Shown: positions 1-5,024, counted from the first letter of the stretch. The stretch: 8,297 bases of DNA from Phyllobacteriaceae bacterium (GCA_012517025.1 JAAYVT010000187.1:1-8297); one strand, 5' to 3'. Notes: generated from the sequence alone by a model not told the origin. Made by a program: numbers and translations.

Positions 1-6
1 GCACGG

Positions 7-690
7 GTGAAAGACATGAAGCACGCCGCGACGCGCGAACTCTACGATTACTGGCAGCGCCTGCGCGGGGCGCGACCGGCCCCGGATCGGACCGAGATCG
101 AACCGTCCGACCTGCGCCGCATCCTCGGCGACACCTTCATCCTCGAGGCGGGCGACCGCACCGACTTCCGCTTCCGCCTCGCCGGCACCCGCGTCTGCGC
201 CCTCTACGGTCGCGAGCTCAAGGGCAAGGACTTCCTGTCGTTCTGGCAGGGCAAGGACCGCGAGGCGGTCGCCACCCTGTTGACCGCCGTCACCCAGGAC
301 GCCGCCGCCGCGGTGTTCGGCTTCGAGGGGCGCTCCGCCCACGACCGCACCCTGCCCTGCGAAGTGTTGCTGTTGCCGATTCGCCAGAAGGGCGAGGGCT
401 GGACCCGCGTCCTGGGGTCGCTGGCGCCGATGGACGATCCCTATTGGATCGGCATCCATCCGCTGATGACCCAGACGATCTCCAGCCTGCGGCTGATCTG
501 GCCGGACGAGCGGCCGACTTTTCTGCGTCGTGGCGACGCCGTCGACGCCGAGGCACACGAGGCCGCGCCGTCGGTCGATCGGCCGCCGTCGATCTTCCGT
601 CCCCACCCCACCGGGGTCGTCCCCGGCCTCGGAGCGCGCCGTTTCGGCCATCTCGTCGTGCTCGAGGGCGGCAAATCCGGCGCCGATTGA
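7..690 (+). CDS. PAS domain protein (PAS_5 type), possible sensor
   Basis: A 227-residue soluble protein. Residues about 8-145 resemble the PAS_5 family common in alphaproteobacteria: an N-terminal YDYWQRLRG segment, the IEPSDLRRILGD stretch, FRFRLAGT, then a YGRELKG motif and FLSFW. The tail (about 168-227) is Pro/Arg-rich and apparently disordered, ending in RFGHLVVLEGG, an ending I associate with this family. PAS folds usually sense small ligands or mediate protein contacts; no output domain (kinase, GGDEF, EAL) is present, so the partner is unknown. The start is uncertain: GTG at 7 gives MKDMKHAATRELY, and ATG at 16 gives MKHAATRELY, which looks more like typical family N-termini. With only six bases upstream, neither a ribosome site nor a start outside the window can be judged. 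It lies 91 bp upstream of the PilZ gene on the same strand, so a functional link is possible but unproven. Confidence 0.85.
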   Translation: MKDMKHAATRELYDYWQRLRGARPAPDRTEIEPSDLRRILGDTFILEAGDRTDFRFRLAGTRVCALYGRELKGKDFLSFWQGKDREAVATLLTAVTQDAAAAVFGFEGRSAHDRTLPCEVLLLPIRQKGEGWTRVLGSLAPMDDPYWIGIHPLMTQTISSLRLIWPDERPTFLRRGDAVDAEAHEAAPSVDRPPSIFRPHPTGVVPGLGARRFGHLVVLEGGKSGAD

Positions 691-739
691 GTCGTTTCTG
701 CCCGATGCGGAGGCCAATTCGCCGCGGTGCGCAACGTGC

Positions 740-747
740 GGTTAACC
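740..747. promoter_or_regulatory. GGTTAACC palindrome upstream of PilZ gene, possible CtrA half-site
   Basis: The palindrome GGTTAACC lies 35 bp before the PilZ start and reads on into TTAACCAA, one base off the CtrA half-site TTAACCAT. TTAA is rare here: I found four by eye in the whole window, all in gaps upstream of genes. There is no second TTAA at the 7-base spacing, so this is only a half-site candidate. Confidence 0.25.
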
Positions 748-767
748 AAACCCCGCCTAAAGTCTGC

Positions 768-773
768 GGAGAG
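768..773 (+). promoter_or_regulatory. Ribosome binding site for the PilZ gene
   Basis: GGAGAG ends 8 bases before the ATG at 782. This supports that start over the internal ATG at 797, which has no comparable purine tract. Confidence 0.7.
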
Positions 774-781
774 ATCCGCAG

Positions 782-1411
782 ATGCCGAGGCCACTCATGC
801 GCGCCGCCCCGAATTCCGTCCGCCGTGATCCCGCCGCGTCGACCGACCGTCGCCGCCATCAGCGGGTCAAGGTGAACCTGCTCGGCCGTTGCATGCTCGA
901 AGACCGTCGGGAATTCGCCTGCCAGATCGTCGACATGTCTCCCGGCGGCGCGGCGGTGATGATTCCGGCGGTGGCGCGGATCGGCGAGCGGGTGGTCGCC
1001 TACATGGATCACGTCGGCCGCATCGAGGGCCGGGTCGTCCGTCTCCTCGACGGCGGCTTCGCGATGAGCCTGTCGATCTCCGAGCGCAAGCGCGACAAGC
1101 TCGCCAATCAGCTGACTTGGCTCGCCAACCGCAACCTCCTCAATCTGCCGGAAGATCGCCGCCACGAGCGCTTCAGCCCGCGCAACCCCTTCTCCAAGCT
1201 GGTCCTGACCGACGGCACCGAATACAAGTGCCGGATCATCGACGTCTCCCCCTCCGGCGCCGCCGTCCACATCGACCGCCGCCTGGAAGTCGGAACCCCG
1301 GTCATCCTCGGCGTCATGCGCGGCCGCGTCGTCCGCAACTTCGACGAGGGCGTGGCGATCGAGTTCTCGGTCGTCCACGAGGTGGAGACCCTCCGGAACT
1401 TCTTCTCCTGA
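782..1411 (+). CDS. Tandem PilZ domain protein (probable c-di-GMP receptor)
   Basis: A 209-residue cytoplasmic protein with no membrane segment, built of two PilZ domains. Domain 1 (about 22-100) has the RxxxR switch motif at R24-R28 (RRHQR) and the DxSxxG motif at D51, S53 and G56 (DMSPGG). Domain 2 (about 124-205) repeats both: R126-R130 (RRHER) and D154, S156, G159 (DVSPSG). These two motifs are the known cyclic-di-GMP contacts in PilZ proteins, and both copies keep all key residues, so two dinucleotide sites are expected. A basic linker (about 101-123) separates the domains. No enzymatic or flagellar output domain is attached, so it probably acts by binding a partner; alphaproteobacterial PilZ proteins commonly affect motility, polysaccharide or the cell cycle, but the target here is unknown. 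The start at 782 is backed by a well-spaced GGAGAG. A PAS gene lies 91 bp upstream on the same strand. Confidence 0.93.
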   Translation: MPRPLMRAAPNSVRRDPAASTDRRRHQRVKVNLLGRCMLEDRREFACQIVDMSPGGAAVMIPAVARIGERVVAYMDHVGRIEGRVVRLLDGGFAMSLSISERKRDKLANQLTWLANRNLLNLPEDRRHERFSPRNPFSKLVLTDGTEYKCRIIDVSPSGAAVHIDRRLEVGTPVILGVMRGRVVRNFDEGVAIEFSVVHEVETLRNFFS

Positions 1412-1536
1412 GGCCGACGTTCACCCGCTCTTTACCCCGATCGCAGTCCGGAATCGTCCCCGGACCGCCGGCGCGTGCCCAGCGCTCTCGAACAACCCTT
1501 TGACGTCACGCGACTTTCGGCGCTCCGGCGAGGGCC

Positions 1537-1567
1537 TCGACGCGATCGTTCGAATTCGCGTCGATTT
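1537..1567 (+). terminator. Candidate terminator of the PilZ gene
   Basis: TCGACGCGA (1537-1545) pairs perfectly with TCGCGTCGA (1556-1564) around a 10-base loop, and TTT follows at 1565-1567. It lies 125 bp after the PilZ stop. The T-tract is short, so Rho-dependent termination or a different role is also possible. Confidence 0.4.
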
Positions 1568-1654
1568 CGTCGAAAAGCCGAACGTCGCGGTTCAGCGCCT
1601 TTCAAGGCGAAGGCGTCAATGTGGCGTCGTCGAGCCACCGTCCACGGGACGCGC

Positions 1655-1695
1655 GGTTCGCGGGCGGAAGGGAAGAGAATTCGAGGTTCGCGGGC
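1655..1695. repeat. Two 11-bp direct repeats 30 bp apart
   Basis: GGTTCGCGGGC occurs at 1655-1665 and exactly again at 1685-1695, so the copies start 30 bp apart, close to three helical turns. Both lie in non-coding DNA. They could be paired protein-binding sites or a chance match in GC-rich sequence. Confidence 0.5.
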
Positions 1696-1744
1696 TCGGT
1701 CACGTCCCCACCCTCCCCGTCCCCAGACGACCGGGTCTGCTTCG

Positions 1745-1778
1745 AACGGGTCGGCATCGGCGACGATGCCGGCCCGTT
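1745..1778 (-). terminator. Strong terminator hairpin after the gamma-carbonic anhydrase gene
   Basis: AACGGGTCGGCATC (1745-1758) pairs with GATGCCGGCCCGTT (1765-1778): 14 pairs, one of them a T-G wobble, with a 6-base loop. It begins 5 bp past the stop of the minus-strand gamma-carbonic-anhydrase gene. No long U-run follows on the minus strand; on the plus strand the right arm runs into TTTC. It may work in both directions. Confidence 0.7.
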
Positions 1779-1783
1779 TCGCA

Positions 1784-2311
1784 TCAGATCGGTTCGAGCC
1801 CGGCGGCGTAGCGAGCGGCGTTGCGCACGTAGCCCTCGGCCGACTTCTTCAGACGCGCCACCGCCGCGTCGTCGAGCACCCGGATCACCTTGGCCGGCGC
1901 CCCCACGATCAACGAGCGATCGGGATAGTCCTTGCCCTCGGTGACCACCGCGCCGGCGCCCACCAGCGACTCGGCGCCGATGCGGGCGCCGTTGAGGATG
2001 GTCGCGCCCATGCCGATCAGCGTGTTCGCCCCGATCGTGCAGCCGTGCAGCGTCACCTTGTGGCCGATCGTGCAGTCCGGCCCGATCACCAGCGGGAAGC
2101 CGATGTCGGTGTGCAGCATCGACAGGTCCTGCACGTTGGAGCCCTCGCCGACCTCGATCCATTCGTTGTCGCCGCGCAGCACCGCGCCGAACCACACGCT
2201 GGCGCCCGGCAACAGGCGCACCCGCCCGATCAACGCGGCGGTCGGCGCCACCCAGGCCGAGCCGTCGCCCGGCAGTTCCGGCGCGATGTCGTCGATCTTC
2301 CACATCGTCAT
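1784..2311 (-). CDS. Gamma-carbonic anhydrase family protein
   Basis: A 175-residue cytoplasmic protein of the gamma-carbonic-anhydrase (YrdA/PaaY-like) family, a left-handed beta-helix trimer with metal sites between subunits. Hexapeptide-type repeats run from about 22 to 140. The three zinc-binding histidines of the family are visible as H67 (MLHTD), H84 (IGHKV) and H89 (LHG). The conserved RGD (46-48), the QD pair (61-62) and the VGAPAK turn (136-141) are also present, followed by a C-terminal alpha-helix. The length fits the family. Members may hydrate CO2, but many homologs show little or no carbonic anhydrase activity, so the substrate is not settled. The start at 2311 is chosen over the second Met at 2305 because AGGAG ends 5 bases before the first. 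A strong hairpin follows its stop, and another terminator separates it from the upstream membrane-protein gene, so it is probably transcribed alone. Confidence 0.93.
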   Translation of the reverse strand: MTMWKIDDIAPELPGDGSAWVAPTAALIGRVRLLPGASVWFGAVLRGDNEWIEVGEGSNVQDLSMLHTDIGFPLVIGPDCTIGHKVTLHGCTIGANTLIGMGATILNGARIGAESLVGAGAVVTEGKDYPDRSLIVGAPAKVIRVLDDAAVARLKKSAEGYVRNAARYAAGLEPI

Positions 2312-2340
2312 GGTCGCTCCTCTCCGCCCACGGATCGTCC

Positions 2341-2369
2341 CATCAACAGCCTTCGGCGCCGACGGGCAA
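2341..2369 (-). promoter_or_regulatory. Weak candidate promoter for the gamma-carbonic anhydrase gene
   Basis: On the minus strand TTGCCC (2369-2364) and TTGATG (2346-2341) are separated by 17 bases, a sigma-70-like arrangement. The -10 box is poor. It lies between the upstream gene's terminator and this gene's ribosome site, where a promoter is expected. Confidence 0.25.
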
Positions 2370-2405
2370 GGCGGACGTTGGGCGAACCGGACGGTGGAAC
2401 GCGAA

Positions 2406-2436
2406 ACGGGCGCGGCCCTTCCGGCACCGCGCCCGT
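2406..2436 (-). terminator. Rho-independent terminator after the small membrane-protein gene
   Basis: ACGGGCGCGG (2406-2415) pairs perfectly with CCGCGCCCGT (2427-2436), a 10-bp GC-rich stem with an 11-base loop. Read on the minus strand, the stem runs into TTTCGCGTT. It lies 25 bp after the stop of the gene ending at 2462. A smaller 6-bp stem (2439-2444 with 2456-2461) sits between it and that stop. Confidence 0.7.
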
Positions 2437-2461
2437 CTCCTCTCCCCGTCGGTCCGAGAGG

Positions 2462-2791
2462 TCACAGCAGTCCGTTGCGCATCGCCAGCACGAACTGCAC
2501 CATGACGATGCCCGAGCACAGGCTCCACCCGGCGGCGATCGCCGTCGAGGCGACCAGCCAGCCGACCGGCCGCTGCTCGATCATCCGGCCGCGAATGGCG
2601 TTGCGCATGATGATGAAGGGGCCGGCGAAGGCGCACAGCGTCAGATTGACCGCGCCGCGCCACATCGTGCCGAGATCGACCGCGAAACTCACCGGCCGAT
2701 TGGTGACCAGGGTATAGAGCGAGGACAGGGTCCCCGCCGCGACGAAACCGCAAGCCGTCGCATAGGCCGCGATCGCCAACTCGTACAACAT
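2462..2791 (-). CDS. Small three-helix membrane protein, unknown function
   Basis: A 109-residue inner-membrane protein with three predicted transmembrane segments at about 5-29, 46-62 and 77-103. A short polar loop with VTNRPVSF follows the first helix, and a basic loop (RNAIRGRMIEQRP, 63-75) separates the second and third. The overall look recalls a small family of unknown function in Rhizobiales that I believe is catalogued as DUF6949, but I could not check this. No catalytic or transport motif is visible. ATG at 2791 is preceded by a purine-rich GGGGGCAGGG rather than a sharp ribosome site. A TTAA-N7-TTAA site lies 15 bp upstream, so transcription may respond to CtrA. A clear terminator follows. 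A longer ORF in another frame (2343-2831) covers the same DNA but encodes Arg-rich, non-hydrophobic sequence. Confidence 0.75.
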   Translation of the reverse strand: MLYELAIAAYATACGFVAAGTLSSLYTLVTNRPVSFAVDLGTMWRGAVNLTLCAFAGPFIIMRNAIRGRMIEQRPVGWLVASTAIAAGWSLCSGIVMVQFVLAMRNGLL

Positions 2792-2806
2792 GACGCCCTG
2801 CCCCCG

Positions 2807-2821
2807 TTAACGCTTCATTAA
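2807..2821. promoter_or_regulatory. CtrA-type binding site TTAA-N7-TTAA
   Basis: TTAA at 2807-2810 and TTAA at 2818-2821 are separated by exactly seven bases. Read on the minus strand this is TTAA-N7-TTAAC, the full consensus for the alphaproteobacterial cell-cycle regulator CtrA. It lies between the divergent genes starting at 2791 (minus) and 2930 (plus). A GTTAAC half-site lies at 2890-2895, 34 bp before the plus-strand start. Being so close to the 2791 start, the site would overlap the core promoter or leader on that side. Confidence 0.55.
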
Positions 2822-2929
2822 GGATTAGCACGTCCCTCTTCCGGGGTCTGCCCCGTTCGGCGCCGACGGCGTCACGAAATGACGGCAGGGTTAACGGGCC
2901 TGGGGTCGGCGGGAAGGATCGGACGATCG

Positions 2930-3592
2930 ATGTCGAAGACGACCTGGATCGGCGCCGGGTTCGCCGCCCTCGCCGCCCTCGCCCTGGTGCTGTGGCGCGA
3001 CGACGGCGGCCGCGAGACGCTCGAGACGTCGCCCGAGCCGGTGCACGTCGAGATCGCCGGCCATGCCCTCGCGGTGCCGCTCAACGCCATCCGCTTCCCC
3101 GGCGAGCGCCGTCCCGGACCGCAGGAGCGCCTCGACCTCGCCCTGCTCGGCCCCGATTGGGTCGGCCGCACCGCCGAGACCGCGGCGCGCTTCGACGAGC
3201 CGGCTGCGACCTCGGACGTGGTGTGGGTGACGATTTCGAAGGCGACCGGCGAGATGGATTCGGCGGCGTTGCTCGCCACCGTCTATTCGCGTTTCTTCGA
3301 AGGGGATCCGCTGCCCGCCCCCGAGGATCTCGGGCTCACCGGGCGCCGGTTGGCGGCCAAGGCGGGATACGTCGGCGAGGAGGTGTGGTTCGAGCCGGGG
3401 GTGGTGCACCCCTTCGTCGCTCGGTGTTGGCCGACCGCCCCGGACGGACCGGTGACGACCTGCCTTCAACAGAAGACGGTCGGCGATCTCTCGATCGCCC
3501 GCCGCTTTCCGCGCGCCCGCCTCGCCGATTGGCGGGCGCTGGTCGACGGGCTCGACGCCCGTCTGACCGCATGGGGCGTCCCCGTCCGCTGA
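2930..3592 (+). CDS. Membrane-anchored periplasmic protein, unknown function
   Basis: A 220-residue protein with one hydrophobic N-terminal segment (about 5-22, WIGAGFAALAALALVLW), which is an uncleaved anchor or a signal sequence. The remainder (23-220) is soluble and presumably periplasmic. No known catalytic motif is visible. Two cysteines, C166 and C178, in the segment HPFVARCWPTAPDGPVTTC could form a disulfide outside the cytoplasm. The C-terminal part (RRFPRARLADWRALVDGL) looks helical. It resembles conserved hypothetical proteins of Hyphomicrobiales, but I cannot name the family. The start at 2930 is preferred over the in-frame ATG at 2879, because it places the hydrophobic segment at the very N-terminus and has GGGAAGG (2911-2917) plus GGA (2921-2923) upstream. 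It is divergent from the small membrane-protein gene, sharing the CtrA-like region, and convergent with the DUF3126 gene 31 bp away. Confidence 0.7.
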   Translation: MSKTTWIGAGFAALAALALVLWRDDGGRETLETSPEPVHVEIAGHALAVPLNAIRFPGERRPGPQERLDLALLGPDWVGRTAETAARFDEPAATSDVVWVTISKATGEMDSAALLATVYSRFFEGDPLPAPEDLGLTGRRLAAKAGYVGEEVWFEPGVVHPFVARCWPTAPDGPVTTCLQQKTVGDLSIARRFPRARLADWRALVDGLDARLTAWGVPVR

Positions 3593-3594
3593 AC

Positions 3595-3614
3595 CCGCCG
3601 CGTCGACGGGGCGG
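3595..3614. terminator. Candidate bidirectional hairpin between convergent genes
   Basis: CCGCCGCG and CGGGGCGG pair with one G-G mismatch around the loop TCGA. It fills most of the 31-bp gap between the stops at 3592 (plus) and 3624 (minus). There is no T-run on either side, so its role as a terminator is only suggested by position. Confidence 0.35.
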
Positions 3615-3623
3615 ACCGGAGGA

Positions 3624-3839
3624 TCACTCCTCCTCGAGATCCATCTCGAGGATGGCCATCTGGACGTTCCAGGAGATCTCGCCGTCCTCTTCGTCGCGAT
3701 AGATCACGGCGACGAACTCGTCGCCGATGAACATCTCGGCGGAGTCCTTCTTCTTCGGGCGGGCGACGACCTTGATGGTGTCGAGTTCGAACTTGCGCCG
3801 CAGATAGGCCTGCAGCTTGGCGAGTTCCGTCTTGTCCAC
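3624..3839 (-). CDS. DUF3126 family protein
   Basis: A 71-residue acidic-tailed soluble protein recognised as DUF3126, a small alphaproteobacterial family of unknown function. Visible features are an N-terminal helix (LAKLQAYLRRKF), a basic strand VVARPKKKDSAEMFIG, the segment EFVAVIYRDEEDGE, the core ISWNVQMAIL and a terminal MDLEEE. The start is GTG at 3839: GGAG ends 8 bases upstream, and the protein then begins MDKTELAKLQ, as expected for the family. The reading frame stays open upstream to 3950, but that 37-residue extension is Arg/Gly-rich and would cross the intergenic hairpin, so it is not used. It follows cysE on the same strand after 142 bp, an order I recall from other Rhizobiales but could not verify. 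A link to cysteine or sulfur metabolism is therefore only a neighbour-based guess. Confidence 0.87.
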   Translation of the reverse strand: MDKTELAKLQAYLRRKFELDTIKVVARPKKKDSAEMFIGDEFVAVIYRDEEDGEISWNVQMAILEMDLEEE

Positions 3840-3882
3840 GGGATCTGCTCCGATTCTGTGAAGTCGGTCCGTCGAGGCCGCG

Positions 3883-3930
3883 GGCGGGCGAACCGTTCGG
3901 GCGCCGCTTTTGGCACGCCCCCCGCCCGCC
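3883..3930. other. Nested hairpin between cysE and the DUF3126 gene
   Basis: An 8-bp outer stem (GGCGGGCG, 3883-3890, with CGCCCGCC, 3923-3930) encloses a second stem: GGGC 3899-3902 with GCCC 3917-3920, then GCC 3903-3905 with GGC 3912-3914. It lies in the 142-bp gap, 43 bp before the DUF3126 start. No U-run follows on the minus strand. It may be a terminator for cysE, an attenuating or stabilising structure in a joint transcript, or GC-rich coincidence. Confidence 0.4.
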
Positions 3931-3981
3931 GTCAAAGCCGAAGACCGCATTTCCGCCGTGTGAATCGGGGAAGAGCCGACT

Positions 3982-4806
3982 TCAGCTCTCGCGCAGCATC
4001 TGATCCATCGCCCGCGACGGCTCCGAGCACGGCACCTCGCCGACCACCCGCGCCGGCACCCCGGCGACGGTGGTGCGCGGCGGCACCTCCGCGAGCACCA
4101 CCGAACCGGCGGCGACTCGCGCGCAATGGCCGACCACGATGTTGCCCAGCACCTTCGCCCCCGCCCCGATCAGCACCCCGGCGCGGATCTTGGGATGGCG
4201 GTCGCCGATCTCCTTGCCGGTGCCGCCGAGCGTCACCCCCTGCAGGATCGACACGTCGTCGTCGATCACCGCGGTGGCGCCGACGACGATTCCGGTGGCG
4301 TGGTCGAAGAACAGGCCGCGCCCGAACGGCACCTGCGGGTGGATGTCGGTCTGGAACACCTCCGACGACCGGCTCTGCAGATAGAGCGCGAAGTCGCGCC
4401 GGCCGTGCCGCCACAGCCAGTTGGCCAGCCGATGGGTCTGGATGGCGTGGAAGCCCTTGAAATAGAGGATCGGCTCGATCAGCCGCTCACACGCCGGATC
4501 GCGGTCGAACACCGCCTGCAGGTCGACCCGGAAGATCTCGCCGAGGCCGGGCTCGTCGGAGAGCGCCTCCTCGTAGGTCTGGCGGATCAACGCCTCTTTG
4601 ACGGTGGTGTGCCCGAGCCGTTCGGCCACGCGGTGGACGATCGCGTCCTCGAGCCGGCCGTGGTTGAGCACGCTCTCCCAGATGAAGGAGGCGAGCGCCG
4701 GTTCGGCCGAGGCCATCGCCTCGGCCTCGGACCGGACCCGATCCCAGATCGGATCGACGGCGGCGACCGTCGAGGAGGCCGCGTTGGACTGCTGAAGAAA
4801 GGCCAT
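3982..4806 (-). CDS. cysE: Serine O-acetyltransferase CysE
   Basis: A 274-residue cytoplasmic enzyme that transfers acetyl from acetyl-CoA to L-serine, giving O-acetylserine, the precursor that cysteine synthase converts to cysteine. The helical N-terminal domain (about 18-145) includes RDPAC (D103 matches the E. coli serine-binding Asp in RDPA) and the YFKGFHAIQTHRLANWLW signature (115-132). The left-handed beta-helix follows (about 150-255). The catalytic FDHATG has D168-H169, the second active-site histidine is H204 in GDRHPKI, and VTLGGTGK (191-198) and AGVPARVVG (248-256) are also typical. The tail (257-274) corresponds to the region that in other CysE proteins binds cysteine synthase and senses cysteine, but it ends in MLRES rather than the usual terminal Ile. 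ATG at 4806 has GGAG 6 bases upstream. The leader can form alternative hairpins. DUF3126 follows downstream, and a crotonase gene is divergent. Confidence 0.97.
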   Translation of the reverse strand: MAFLQQSNAASSTVAAVDPIWDRVRSEAEAMASAEPALASFIWESVLNHGRLEDAIVHRVAERLGHTTVKEALIRQTYEEALSDEPGLGEIFRVDLQAVFDRDPACERLIEPILYFKGFHAIQTHRLANWLWRHGRRDFALYLQSRSSEVFQTDIHPQVPFGRGLFFDHATGIVVGATAVIDDDVSILQGVTLGGTGKEIGDRHPKIRAGVLIGAGAKVLGNIVVGHCARVAAGSVVLAEVPPRTTVAGVPARVVGEVPCSEPSRAMDQMLRES

Positions 4807-4824
4807 GATGAGCTCCGTCGGGGG

Positions 4825-4854
4825 TCAAGGCCCCGGGTTTCCCGGTTCGGACAT
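4825..4854 (-). other. Possible nine-codon upstream ORF in the cysE leader
   Basis: ATG at 4854 opens MSEPGNPGP and stops at TGA (4827-4825), 18 bases before and in the same frame as cysE. The GGAG upstream of this ATG is only 2 bases away, which is too close for good initiation. It has no cysteine or serine-rich run of the kind expected in a classical amino-acid attenuator. Coding status is doubtful. Confidence 0.2.
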
Positions 4855-4868
4855 TACTCCGAAACCCG
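4834..4868 (-). promoter_or_regulatory. Alternative hairpins in the cysE leader
   Basis: CGGGTTTC (4834-4841) pairs with GAAACCCG (4861-4868). A competing inner stem pairs TTCGGA (4846-4851) with TCCGAA (4858-4863) around CATTAC and can be extended by GG/CC past one bulge. The two stems share bases 4861-4863, so they exclude each other. The element begins 28 bp upstream of the cysE start and overlaps the tiny upstream ORF. It may be an mRNA switch or an operator for a dimeric regulator. Confidence 0.4.
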
Positions 4869-4926
4869 TTCACGGCCAAACGACGGTCTTGCGAGGTCGA
4901 CGAAATGGGAAACATGTTCTTCCAAT

Positions 4927-5010
4927 GAGCGGCGTCGCGTTTCCTCGGAGAGCGGCGCCCGCCGCCGCGTTCCCCCCGACGAGCGGTGCCCCCCGCCCGC
5001 CGCGTTCCCC
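4927..5010. repeat. Three degenerate tandem repeats before the crotonase gene
   Basis: Three units each start GAGCGG and end in CGCGTT(T)CC(T/C)C: 4927-4946, 4950-4975 and 4981-5010. Units 2 and 3 share the exact 14-mer CCGCCGCGTTCCCC at 4962-4975 and 4997-5010. Units 1 and 3 are followed by purine-rich GGAGAG and GAGAGAG, the latter being the crotonase ribosome site. This looks like an old local duplication of the leader, or iterated protein-binding sites. Confidence 0.55.
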
Positions 5011-5024
5011 GAGAGAGACCCGCG

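Larger units (their letters stand above)
1412..1783. other. 372-bp gene-free stretch with several inverted repeats
   Basis: This gap separates the convergent PilZ and gamma-carbonic-anhydrase genes. Short ORFs cross it, but their products are Arg/Pro/Ser-rich, unlike any family I know, and run through the terminator hairpin. It contains a 6-bp stem (1446-1451 with 1460-1465), a 9-bp stem (1537-1545 with 1556-1564), CGCCT/AGGCG around 1596-1609, GTGGC/GCCAC at 1621-1638, two copies of an 11-bp direct repeat, and a strong 14-bp hairpin at 1745-1778. A TTGACG lies at 1500-1505, but no acceptable -10 box follows at 17 bases. It could hold a small RNA or only terminators; sequence alone does not decide. 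Confidence 0.5.

Noticed and set aside
290..1378. A 362-residue minus-strand ORF opposite the PAS and PilZ genes
   Set aside because: It is a mirror frame of high-GC coding DNA, rich in Asp/Ala/Arg/Pro runs with no recognisable motif. Both plus-strand proteins match known families.
1501..1508. Palindrome TGACGTCA as a possible operator
   Set aside because: It is a single 8-bp palindrome with no nearby promoter in the right place. Such a match is expected by chance in several kilobases.
1475..2821. A 448-residue plus-strand ORF antisense to the carbonic anhydrase and the small membrane protein
   Set aside because: Its composition is Arg/His/Asp/Gln-rich low complexity, and it crosses two terminators and two minus-strand genes with clear family or membrane features.
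1784..4806. Two left-handed beta-helix proteins (gamma-carbonic anhydrase and CysE) in one neighbourhood as evidence of duplication
   Set aside because: They differ in active-site residues, N-terminal domain and length. The shared fold is widespread, and two genes lie between them with separate terminators.
4905..4928. A seven-codon ORF (MGNMFFQ) before the crotonase gene
   Set aside because: There is no ribosome site, no amino acid bias tied to a regulatory signal, and it ends inside the first repeat unit.
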